Assembly: GCA_037367405.1 (NCBI GenBank)
Contig: JAZKJV010006941.1
Location: forward strand, 124,001-188,000
DNA: 64,000 nucleotides
Direction: 5' to 3'
Source of the DNA: Ottelia alismoides
Taxonomy: Eukaryota > Streptophyta > Magnoliopsida > Alismatales > Hydrocharitaceae
The notes below the pieces were generated by a model. The model saw only the letters and a list, made by a program, of their open reading frames with translations. It had not been told where the DNA came from and did no database searches. The position numbers were made by a program, and so were the translations under genes. Shown one piece after another: positions 11,516 through 22,165 of the stretch (its first letter is position 1; each line of letters opens with the position of its first letter).

Positions 11516-13004
11516 TCCTCATCGTCCATTGCACCTGCCATCTAAAGACAAGACAAGTGAGGCACAGACAGTCATGTAGGCAAGCAGGCAGACTAGCAAC
11601 CTAAACAGCTAGATGAGGATCCACTGAGCAGGTAGCTAACCAGAAACAGTTGAGTCTATGCTTGACAATAGTCACGAACTTTTTTTCCCAAAAAATGGTC
11701 ACAAACAGCTGTAAGTGGTCCATACAACTCACTGGCAACATATCAAGTCAATTTCATGCGGAACAACTCTTGGCACATGCAAATCACTAGATAGAAACGA
11801 CCAGCCATAGATATAATAGACTATCAACTTTTCTTTTGTGTTATTTTCTCGAGAAAAGCTTTTCTTTTTTGGTTATGTTTCCTCGTCTGTTAAGATCGGC
11901 CATGAGGAATGGGCTCCGCCATTCACTGTCCACCTTGTGCACCAGACTTGACGGGATCGCACTAGGAGAGCCCACGAGTTGACCATGAGATCGAGAGGCT
12001 CTCCACCACCGCAACCATCTCTTCAACCTCGATGAACGTTTGTGTTCACCGTCGAAAAGCTCTGATAACAGAGCAGAAGTCATTCCAACATGACTAGCAC
12101 CGCAAAACATCAGTAACAACCACATCCAGTAAGAGCAATCAACGCGATTTAATCTCTGATAATCACCTTGGAAGCCCACTACTAAATCAAGCCTCTCCAC
12201 TGCCAGCAATACTTGCATGTAAAGGGCCATCAAAACCAGAGCGTGGATAGTCTGCTGGCCAGCAGACTCTGCTGCAGTGTCCGGAGCCGCTCGATCAAAA
12301 TCGAGCAACCTCAACAAATCCTGCCGAAAATCCTTGTCGATCCCCCGCGAAGGGAGACTTCCCCGTGTCCCTATTCAGCTTATCATGGGCCCTTACTCTC
12401 CAATCCTCACCCTTCCGACCACCACCACCATACCCATGAGAGACAACATCTATTCCTGCATCTGCCTTCAAGTTCGATCTCTCTCTATTTTTTCCACTCT
12501 CTCTCTCTCACTGCAATAGTAAAAGTTAGTTAGATCCAAGCTACATCGCAGATAGACAACATATTAGATCTACATTAGAGAATTTATTGATCCATACGTG
12601 CCATGGTGAGTCTGTAAATTAATGTTGGTTAGTTTTTTAGCGTCCATTAAATGTGACCAAGTATCAGAGATAGTGAGTTAAGGTTGATTCGACAAAGCCA
12701 AAGATTGAACACATAAAAAGTACATCAATGTTTAGACGGGAGTTACTCAAAGAAAATGCCTTATTGTTCCTTGTTGTTGGTCTTGAAAATTGCAAAGCTG
12801 CAAGCGATAAGAAGACAAGTAGGATAACTACGTGAACCAGCTTTGGTAAGACAAGCTAATGGAAATCTTAGTGGCAAGGATGCTAAGGTGTCAACCGATG
12901 GATGTGCCAAGATGGCAGAACTTAGGGCTTTTATGAGATTTCTTTCTTGAAAGGTTGTTTCGATTTGTGTTGAATTTATTAGATTTCTTTTTGGAGTTGG
13001 CATG
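11516..13004. other. Intergenic; unrecognised frame and a palindrome
   Basis: A 158-codon minus-strand frame at 11841-12317 has no recognisable domain and is interrupted by the repeat near 12249, so I do not call it a gene. CT-rich pyrimidine sequence at 12476-12515. Otherwise featureless. Confidence 0.4.
12249..12330. repeat. Palindrome plus hairpin of the GCTCGAT family
   Basis: A perfect 20-bp palindrome AGTCTGCTGGCCAGCAGACT (12249-12268) is followed by CTGCTGCAGTG and GCTCGATCAAAATCGAGC. The parts match the dispersed foldback family seen at 4.4, 5.9 and 7.5 kb. This copy looks partial. Confidence 0.45.
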
Positions 13005-13711
13005 GTCTACCAGATTGACAGGAGGGTATATTTAGAGTCCTTTGCTCTGTGATGATCTTCAGTTTGAAGAGACTTTACGAGAGAAGATATGTTCATCTTC
13101 TCTTGTCTATGACGGAGATATTTAGCGAAATCTTTTCAAAAAGAAGGGAGTTTTTCGATTAGAGCCGCTACTTGCACATTTTCCTCGAGCTTATAGCCAC
13201 TAGCAATAGACTTAGAGACAAGATTTTGATATTCAAGAACTTGTGCGAAGATAGGCTTATTTTCTACCATCTTATAATCAAGCCACTGGATAAAGACATA
13301 TCGTTCTAATCTCGCCTCTTGCATACCAAACTTATCATGTAAAGCTTTCCAAAGTTCAAAAGCGATAGAGTGCATATGGTATATGTAATAAAGCTCGTCG
13401 GATAAATCAGAGATAATCCTACCATGACAAAGATAATCTATTTCTCTATGTATTTTTGGATGAGATGAGGTAGGAGAAGAGAGTGGATCACTGTCAATAG
13501 AGCCTATTGCGAATAGGGCCAAATTAACATGATCTATAAAAGTGACATGAGTTTCGAGCTCTTCAGGAGGAGTTATAACATAGACTAATTCTAAAGAAGT
13601 GAGCCAAAAAAAACTCATTTTTTGTTGTCATCTACGGAAATGTAAGCCTACGAAATTTTCGGGTCTAAGAATAGCAATGTCTTCCGAAGTCATCATTACT
13701 CTAGGATCCAT
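13005..13711 (-). pseudogene. Ty1-copia gag remnant (UBN2-like)
   Basis: The minus-strand reading starts at an ATG at 13711 (MDPRVMMTSEDIAIL), meets a stop near 13626, and continues through 13618-13136. Motifs LWKALHDKFGMQEARLERY, FIQWLDYKMV and EENVQVAALIEKLP are typical of the UBN2 gag domain of copia elements. A further stop and then FAKYLRHRQEKMNISSLV (about 13117-13060) give the gag C-terminal part. The frame is broken at least twice and no zinc knuckle, protease or polymerase follows. A dead fragment. Confidence 0.65.
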
Positions 13712-14713
13712 TTTAGCAAAGGTTTAATTAACAAAGACAGAATCAAACAGTAGATAGAAAGCTGCGGATTTGTCTTCACTATGTTGGAAAAACTATAGTT
13801 TTCTAGCATTGTTTGTAAGGGTATTTTATTTTAAGATCGGCAAGCAAATATGACCAAAATAAGAACAAAGAAATCTTAGTTTGAAAGAGCCAGCCTAGGG
13901 AATGGAGGCTCGTCGACAGACGTTGTCTTGAAGACAAATTACGTCGCTCCTATGCACGAGCTTGAAGGCGGCATGGCTCTTAGATTCAATCACCTTCCAG
14001 TTGGTTGTTTCCTCCCGGTGCTAGCAAGAGAGCAGCATCAAACGCCTGTTAGCCCTCGTCGTCGTAGATAAGCAAAGCAAAAATACGCCTATGCGAATTT
14101 GCAATGAGCGCACAAGTAGTGGATAACATATGGAGGCGGAGAACAAAAAGATTGTGACTCTTGTGTGTTCAAAGGATAAAGGTAAGCCTTTATATAGGCG
14201 GACTGCCCATTAATAAGGAGCCAAAAAGAGAGCCATTTTTCTTCCATCAAGATATTAAGTGACAACGAGTTCCTATGGTCTCGTTGATTGCACCCAACAT
14301 TATCGAGGAGACTCATTTAATGCTAGAAATGGTTATATGAACCTGGATACAAAAGAGGGAAGGTGTTTGTTAACATGGATTTAATGAGTCTCATTTCCGA
14401 TATCATTATTGGGTTAGATACTTGTACGCAAATTGAAAATTACATAGATTTAAAACAAATCATGGAAAAAAGATATTTGTTTAAAAATCAAACTCGCACG
14501 ATCACAGGCGCATGCCGGGCGTAGCGAGGTGCGTATGCGCATGTATGTGTTGTATGCAAACATGTCCAAATGACCTTCAAATTCACATGCCCCTGAAAAG
14601 CTCACATGGATTTGAGGAACACCAACACTTATACACACATGTTCTTCCTCTAAAATAGTCCATGTGGTACTAAAGAGACAGAGAGGTTTTGAAATGCAAA
14701 GAAAGTCCGACAA
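13712..14713. other. Sequence 5' of the copia gag remnant; possible LTR/leader
   Basis: On the minus strand a TATATAAAGG box lies at about 14188-14197, upstream of the gag remnant, as expected for a copia LTR promoter. No paired second LTR, primer-binding site or clear TG...CA ends were found, so LTR status is not claimed. No other feature seen. Confidence 0.3.
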
Positions 14714-14845
14714 TTATCACTACTAAAACTATTTATCTCAATACATATATGATATATCATTTATTCTTAAACGATATAATTGTTTTCTTATCCACCTATA
14801 ATTTCACCTTTGGCGTACTTCAAATTCATCATGGAGATTCATAAT
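14714..14845 (+). pseudogene. Decayed paralogous copy, part 1: end of intron 2
   Basis: CTACTAAAACTATTTATCTC onward aligns with 57520-57650 (CTACTGTTAAAACTGTTTAT), the 3' end of intron 2 of the intact gene at 56275-57824. It includes the shared ...GATTCATAAT just before the copia insertion. The paralogy resumes on the far side of the copia element at 38716. Exons 1 and 2 have no counterpart upstream. Confidence 0.6.
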
Positions 14846-15084
14846 TGTTGAGGTGTTTGAATCTTTATATGGGTAAACGGATCTTTGGATGAGGGACCAT
14901 TTACATCTCCCTATAAATGTACTCATCCTCCTTCATTTGAAGATAACTGAGTGAAGAGAGAACCCTAATCTCTGGAAGAGGAGATTAGGGTTTATGTGTG
15001 CCCCCATGGTTTTTCCCTCTCTGTAGGGTTTTCCACGTAAATGTCGATGTCTTCTTCTTTGATCTTCCTTTTTTGTTCTTAACA
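14846..15084 (+). repeat. 5' LTR of the decayed copia element
   Basis: TG...CA ends, a TATAAA-type box CTATAAATG at 14911-14919, and a partner at 38475-38715. Confidence 0.93.
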
Positions 15085-15096
15085 TGGTGTCTGAGC
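15085..15096 (+). other. Primer-binding site, copia element
   Basis: TGGTGTCTGAGC directly after the LTR. It resembles the initiator-Met tRNA complement TGGTATCAGAGC with two changes. Confidence 0.6.
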
Positions 15097-15127
15097 CAAG
15101 TTAAGGCTTGATTTCTTAATTTGCTAT

Positions 15128-16733
15128 GACGCCTCCCTGCCGACGCATGTGCCCGGCTCCCTCGCCAGGCGCCCCTCCTTCCTACGCGAGCCTCAGTAGC
15201 GCGTCTCCGCGCGAGCTCTCCTGTGCAAGGGCCCTCCTCTGCACGAGCCCTCCTGTGCATCTCCTCCTCTTAGCCAGCACAAACCCCTGCCCCCCCCCAC
15301 CCCACGCGCGAACCCTCCGCACGCGCGAGGTCCCTAACGCGTCGCCCTCTTCGCAGATCCCCCCTCTGAGCCAGGCGCCCTCTACGCGGTCCCCCCGCCT
15401 GTGTGTGTAGCCCTCCTTTCTACGCCAGGCACCCCTGCTTGACCTCCTGTAGGGGTGCGCATCTTCGGTGAGTCGTCCTCCCTCCTGAATCAACCAGCGC
15501 AGGTCGACCTCCGGCGTGACCCCCTGCATCAATCTCCTGTGCGTCTTCCTATGCAAGCACTGCATGTTGTGCATCAACCTCCTGCGCATTTTCAGCGAGG
15601 ATACTCTTGGGGTCATCCTCTCTGTTTATAACCTACAAATTTTGTGAGTTATTTGTGTGTTATGCCTTCTCTGTGGTTGTTTTGTTTGTGGCTTCTTAGA
15701 TCGAAGTGGTAGATCTGTGTGGTCTTACTAAGGTTTCTCTGTGGTGCATGTACTCTGACTGTATTTAGACTAGCATAATTTGTGCTTCTGATGACTTCGA
15801 AGGAGACTCCCGATGCAATGTCCTATAAGATGGAGAATGTTCCAGCTCAAATCACCACTGTGAAGTTGACTAAGATAAATTACTTAATGCGGTCTGCAGC
15901 TATGGAAGTGGCATTAGCATCTCGTGGTAGGGGAGGATATATTTATGGATGGAAAAGGTACTTGCTATTGTTGACAAACTGTATGAACAATGGTATGTCG
16001 AGGATAGCCAGCGCAGGAACTAGATAATCAATGCAGTATCTACTGACATTCAGCCTCTTATACTTCATAAAAAATCAGCTAGAGAACAGTGGCTCACTCT
16101 CGAAAGTATGTATGGACAGAAGAAGTAAGATATCATGATGTTTAATTGAGTAGGAATGTCTACACCATGAAGATAGGAGAGTTACCCGTCTCAGGTTACT
16201 ATGCTGCGATGAAGACAAAATGGGAAGAGATAGACTACCAATGCGATGATACGTGGGCAAGTCCTACTGATCAGAAGAAATACTAGGATGAGGTCTGGAA
16301 GCAGAGGATTTTCATTTTTCTTGAAGGCTTGAACGTTGAGTTTGAGGCGACTAGAAGCCAACTGCTAACAGGAGGGATTGCCTCAGACATTGAAGAAATC
16401 TACCATGCCATTGAATATGAGGAGCAACGTCGAACTATTATGAAGGATGATCAAGTCACACATTTTGATAGATCAGTGTTGTTGATAAAGGGTGGCAAGA
16501 GTGGGTATTGGAAGGATAAGAAGTGTCGACATTGTAAGAAAACAAGACACGAAATCGATTATTACTGGGAACTCCATCCAGAAAGGAAAGTGAACCAAGG
16601 AAAGAGGCCTCTCGCAATGTCTGCTGAATGAAAAAGGCTGACAACTTATCAGATCAAGGACTTACATGCCTATGTTCAATACATATCGATTTCAGATAAA
16701 ATCAAGGGTGATGCGGATATTGTCAATGCTGTA
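15128..16733 (+). pseudogene. Copia gag, broken
   Basis: A GC-rich leader (15128-15620) is followed by gag-like pieces. 15782-16024 holds KLTKINYLMRSAAMEVAL, comparable to the LNGTNYxxW start of copia gag. 16329-16630 holds a UBN2-like stretch and the zinc knuckle CRHCKKTRHEIDYYW (CCH-type, last Cys changed to Tyr). Stops at about 16024 and 16627 and a frameshift between pieces break the frame. Insertion of Athila at 16738 removes the link to protease. Confidence 0.7.
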
Positions 16734-16738
16734 ATGGC

Positions 16739-19700
16739 TGATGAATCCACGTTTCATCATCTTTATTCTATCATTTTGGCCTTAAAAACCCTAGTAAATG
16801 CGCGTAAATAGGCGTAATTCATGCATTTTAGCATTCATGTATATGTATGTAAATATTGTATAAAATGCGGTGTTTAAAGCCAAAATTATAGAATAAAGAA
16901 AAGAAAAGAAAAAAAAAAGAATAAAATATTGTAAATATTTTATGACCCGAAACCCCGAGACTTAGGCATCTTGATGGATAGGTCGACAAGGAATAAAGTA
17001 GGGGGAGATAAGGGCCAAAAACACAGATAAAATACCTATAGTTTTTATTCATTCTTTATTCATTTTGGGACCTATTTTTGGTTCCACTTTTTATACATCA
17101 AATAAAGAAACTTTGTACATGAAAGTTGTAGATAAATTAATAAAGAAAAATACAAAATTGATTTCACAGAAAAATAAGGAACAGATAAAAAGTTATGATC
17201 TGAATAAAAATCCAGAATCCCAACTTCCCAGACCCGTATCTCACAAACGACAACTCCAAATGCAGCGTACTCACCTTTAATTGTATATAGAAGAAAATAA
17301 TCTATCCAATGGCGGTGGTTTCGCATTTGGCGGAGCTACGGTTTGAAAGTTGGCTTTTGGACCCACATTGTATGCTGGTACATATTAAAATATTCAATTT
17401 ATTATTTATTTATTATTTTTATAATTGTATATTTTTATAATGTTGTAAAGAATACTTATAATAATTATGTGCATTAAAATCAGAATAAAAACATAAATAA
17501 AATACAAATAAAAATACTTGTATATATTATAAAACATAGGTATAATACATGTAGCTATACCTATACAAATAACACTTTCATTTTATTAAGTGTATAAAAT
17601 ATATCAGAAAATTAAAATAAAATATATTTGTGTATATAAAAGTATTTTATAATTTTAGAAAATAAAAACCAAAATAAAATAAGATAAAAATACCTAAATA
17701 AAAATAAAATACGTAAATATATAGATATAGATACCTATAGGGGTATAAATGCAAACTTGTAAAAATATGTATCATAAAAATAATTAAAAATCATATTAAA
17801 ATAATTCATAAAATAATAAACATTTTTCATTTTATAATTAAAAATCAATAAAATCATTTCCTATTTTTAAATGAATTAATAAAATCTTTTTTGCAGGTTT
17901 TTCCTGGTTGGTCCACGTGGACCAACCAGGAGGCTCTGACAGTTGACCTCGGGTCAACTGTCTGAGCCAGCTCCTGTTCATGTCAGATGTGGTTTTTGTC
18001 TGTTTTCGTGGATTTTTCGAGGGCAGTCCTTGCATCGTTTGATGATAGTGTCTTCACGACTTTTGCTCCTCGTCTACCGCTCTTACACGCCCAGGTGTTA
18101 GATAGGCATTTGGATGCCTGTGGCGCCCGTGATCTTCCCTCGAAGTGCGCCCCTCGACCACATTCAAAACCAACCCCCTGACTTTCCCTTTCTCTTTGAT
18201 CCCTCTTCCACCACCAAAATCCTAACCTAAGACCTTGAAGACACTCCTGGTGACAGCAGGAGTTCGTTGGGCGTCTCATTAGACCGCGGTGGCGTCGAAT
18301 TGAGGCCGATCCCCTTGCCGAAGTGGTCGCCGGAGCACCGTGTCCGCGCGCGTTGGTGAGGTGTTTCTTCCCCCTTTTCTTTCCTCTTTTCGTCCTTGCT
18401 CTTTGAAGCTCTGGTGTTTAGAAGCTAAAGTCACTCTCCCCCTTCTGAGATCTTCGATCGGCATTTGTCCTAATCCTCGCTTCCCGCGCCCGGCATCGAG
18501 TTCGCCGGCCATATCCCCATTTCCGTCTAGCCCTTCTCTTGTGTGAAATACGCCGCGAGGTTGGGGCATTTTGCCCCCAACCTCTTCATCCCTTTTGTTC
18601 TGCAGGTCAGGAGCTCGTAGACCCCACCTGGGGGGTCGATTTTGTCCAAGCTTGTACCACCTGGGCCGCACCTTCCCCTTGACCTCGTGGCGGGGCATCA
18701 GGGCCTTTCAGCCCATTTTGGCTTCGCCGTTGGGTTAAGGCATCTTCCAGGAGCAAGGAGGGACCGCCGGCGGTCTTGAAGGCGGCTGGAGAGAAGAGAA
18801 CCATCAGATTCAAACTCGCCCAGGCGAGTTCTTCAGGCGTTCTTCCAGGCTGTTCGAGGGCCGTCGATCTTGCACCTGTTCGTTAAGAAGCACAGCCGCC
18901 GTCGGATGATGGATCGCATAGACCGCTGATCGGCCTGAGCCAATCTAATCTGGACCATTGAATCCGAAGCGGCATCGCGCGTGGCGCGCGTGACACGTGG
19001 CCGTAAGTGCCTCTCATCTGCCGTTCGCCCGCGCCTCTTTTGTGGGGCTTTTGCAAGATCACCCCGCGCATTTTGTTATTTCTATTTAGCACGCAAACAT
19101 TCCTTAGCCACTTAATTATTTTTGTAATATTTGCGGATTGCACCCTCAACTTTTGCGTATTGATTTTTATACCCCCGCCAGGACGCGTGCGCGTCACGTG
19201 AACCTAGGAAATGTTGCATTGAAGCCCCTGCGGCTCTGGTTTTTGTTGTGTGGCCCAGAAACTTTTTGTCTCAGTTCACATTTTGTGGGAAATTTGCTAG
19301 CTTGTCCTCATAATTTTGCATATTTACGCAAAGGTCCCTGCCAGTCCTTGAAATTTCGCATGCTTGTAGTATTTATTTGGAGGTTCATCTTAACTCCAAA
19401 AATCCTCGAATTTTGAGCTTAAGTTCCTGGACACTTGCTATTCCACGTCACAATTTTAGTTTTTGTCTTTATTTTATTTTTATAATTATTAAAAATCAAA
19501 AACATGTTTTTTATGCACTGTCTAGCTTAGAAAATCCCAAAAAAATATAAAAACATTTCAGAAAAATCCCAAAAATATAGATATTATGTCTTTTAGTTTG
19601 TCTTAACTCCCAGCCAAAAATCATTAAAAATCTCATAAGAAAAACACTAAAAATTTAAAAACACTCCAAAACTTCAAAAAAATATAAAAAATAGTAAAAA

Positions 19701-20347
19701 AATCCAAAAATAGCAAACTCAGTTCCTGTTTGTTCCTTATTTTGTCCTTTTTATTGGAAAAATAGTGTGAAAAATTTTGGTTGCTGTTTGTTAATTTTAA
19801 CTTGCATTTTTGTCACAGCCAGCCCTATTTCCACTGTTTAGCCCTATTTCAGTAATTAAAAATACCAAAAACATTTTATTTCTGAATTTTTGAGTATTTT
19901 TGTGCATTTTCATAAATGTTTTAGTTTGTCTTTTATTACTTTGCCTTTACTTTCCAATATTGAAAAAGGATAAAAAAAAATATATAATATAAAATATAAA
20001 ATAAAAATCAGAAAATTAAAAATCAAATACAAAATTAAAAAAAAAGAAATAAAAAAAATATAAAAATAAAAAACCCACAAAAATTTTAGATTGGCTAAGT
20101 AGCTTGTTAGACCTAGGTTTGGATTTTTATCCGTGCTTTACACCTTTGCTCCTTGTGTTCGACCCCTACTTGCTTGCCATTGTATATTTTTAGTAGGGTA
20201 TAATAAATTTTAATCCTTGCTATTCATTCTCTGATTGATTGTGTGGGTTAATTGTTGAAGGCCGAGGAAGTTTGAGCAGTCGCATCAGCGACAGTGAGTC
20301 TGACTTGTCAGACCGCTCTTTAGCGGCTCTCGCATTCTCGCTTTTCA
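16739..20347 (+). repeat. 5' LTR of Athila element
   Basis: 3,609 bp, TGATGAATCC...TCGCTTTTCA. It contains an AT-rich zone (17380-17880), two palindromes (17902-17968), a GC-rich zone (18240-19060) that gives spurious short frames, and an A-rich tail region (19440-20080). Confidence 0.95.
17902..17968. promoter_or_regulatory. Tandem palindromes centred on a G-box, left Athila LTR
   Basis: 17902-17931 is a perfect 30-bp palindrome whose centre is CCACGTGG, a G-box (core CACGTG) of the type bound by plant bZIP and bHLH factors. It is followed without a gap by a near-perfect 37-bp inverted repeat (17932-17968) with arms GGCTCTGACAGTTGACC and GGTCAACTGTCTGAGCC. The TTGAC cores resemble W-boxes. 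The same pair is at 32698-32764 in the right LTR, with one change in the second arm. The regulatory role is inferred. Confidence 0.6.
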
Positions 20348-20349
20348 AA

Positions 20350-20367
20350 TGGCGCCGTTGCCGGGGA
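20350..20367 (+). other. Primer-binding site (tRNA-Asp type), Athila
   Basis: TGGCGCCGTTGCCGGGGA, two bases after the LTR. It is complementary to the 3' end of plant tRNA-Asp(GTC) as I know it. Confidence 0.9.
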
Positions 20368-22165
20368 GCATCGGCTTGTAGAGTATCTTTGGGTCTTTCT
20401 AGTCACTTAGCCATTTTTGCTTACTTGCATTTTGTGTATTATTTATTTTGAACTGTCTGACATCTCTTTTGTTTTCTTGCGAGGGACCGCCGACCGAGGA
20501 GGATCGCCTAGGGGATCCTGAGCAGCCTTGGGAGGAGGAGTCGGCTATTCTACCCTAGCCGACAGGAGAGAGCAGGAAGACTAGAGAGAGAGAGAGAGTT
20601 GTTTTATTTTCGTGAGAGAGAGTTGTTGATTAATTTGTAATAATACAGGACTCAGACACTTGGACACTTCGGGCCTAATTTCCGGGTGTTTGTTCACCCG
20701 GGGGCTCACCGCGGATTTTATCGAGTTTTTATCGTTGTCATTTTCCGGTTTTGTTTTCATTTTTCACTTTCTTTTGTGGATTGAGCTCTTAGTTCTAGGT
20801 CTGCTTGATTCGATTAGAATAGGTCCAAACACCTAATTATATTTGCATGCTCCTATAGATTCGTATTTGGACTTAGACTAATTAAACAGTTAGCTAGTAG
20901 CTTCCAAATCCACGCGCCGCGAGCTCACACCCGAACAAGCGCTTTCTCCTACTCCAAATGTGTTGGGCAGAGGAGGGGTGAGCCAAGACCGGACACTCGG
21001 ATTGGGAATTATTAGCTAGCTTGTGGTTCTTCACGCTAGCAGCTGCCTGTTCTAGGACGATTTCCGCATTGCATAACTGGCATATAGATTAGGTTTATAA
21101 ATTTCTGCCTTGCATCCCGCATGGAGAGAGCTGGGATTCACTGTAAGTCTTCTCACTTGGCATTCATCATATAGGCACAAAGGTGAGATTTCCATCTTGG
21201 TGCCGACTTGCATTGGTTTTTCCCGACTCTTTTCTCCCTCTGATTTTGGACATATTAGGATAAAGAAAATACAAAATCGTTAGACGCTTGTTTGAATCCA
21301 CTCAAAAGAAGCGATAACACAAAAAAAATTAAAAAAGGGACTGCTAAGAAAACTTTGACCTAAATTAAAAATTGGTAACTGGACTCATTGATTGGGGAGA
21401 GTAACACCCTCACTTGTTTTCAGGTTGCATGGGAAGGTCTCCTTCCAAGTGAGTTGAGCGTTCGTAAGGATTAGAGCCCCAAACCCAACTTGTGGCTGCC
21501 TTGTGTATCGCCTGGATTTCCGAAGTATTGGCGCTACTATCGTACGTAGTCGAGTAGGGCTTGGTCGCCAGTGGTGACTCACTATTGTGTGAGCGCCGAC
21601 CTTGTCCGAAGTACCGAGCATAGGCCACGCCTTCACGGGGGTGTCTGTCTCACCGGTTGCGTCCGAGTAGGATCTTGCACGCTCACGGGTGGTTCCGTTG
21701 CGAGCGAGATCCGAAGTATCGGTTTCGCCTATCGGCTTCCTCCCTCTATTTCTTTGGCTGAGTAGGGATCCAGGAAGGGTTACAAGGACCTTAAAAAGCG
21801 CAAGTTACAGGTTACACAGGAGGAGGACAAGTACGGGAATACTTTTCCGGCAGTACTCTCGCTCCTATAGGCGTAGCGCTCTAAGGACTCGTTGAAAGAT
21901 GAATTCCTGAAATCAAGATAAAAATTACAAAGATAACAGCCGAACCTTCACGGCTTCACGCGTTGAGTTGGTGAACTCCCTTGTCTTGTGTATGATTGCC
22001 AATCACATTTAGGTCAAGATCAAAAATATCGCGCCTTTGCGCAATTTTGCTCCTCTTCTATTTGACCCTTGCTCATTGAGAGCCTTCTACTGTTTTACAT
22101 TCCTTTTTGTTCCTTGTTGACCCCCGTATCTTTCATCCACATCGATCTTCCTCTTGATCTTCGAG
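20368..22165 (+). other. Athila 5' leader
   Basis: About 1.8 kb of untranslated internal sequence between the primer-binding site and gag. No long frame, no promoter motif that I would defend. Long leaders are normal for Athila elements. Confidence 0.8.

Noticed and set aside
11841..12317. 158-codon minus-strand frame
   Set aside because: No domain, no homology I recognise, overlaps a palindromic repeat; probably chance.
13136..13618. 160-codon frame as a host gene
   Set aside because: It is a copia gag (UBN2-like) remnant with a stop between its true start and this frame.
15085..15100. tRNA-like sequence after LTRs (also near 20350, 46150, 59071)
   Set aside because: These are primer-binding sites complementary to tRNA 3' ends, not tRNA genes; no cloverleaf.
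18279..19197. Several 60-139 codon frames in the GC-rich part of the Athila LTRs
   Set aside because: Duplicated exactly in both LTRs, no domain, and lie in non-coding LTR sequence.
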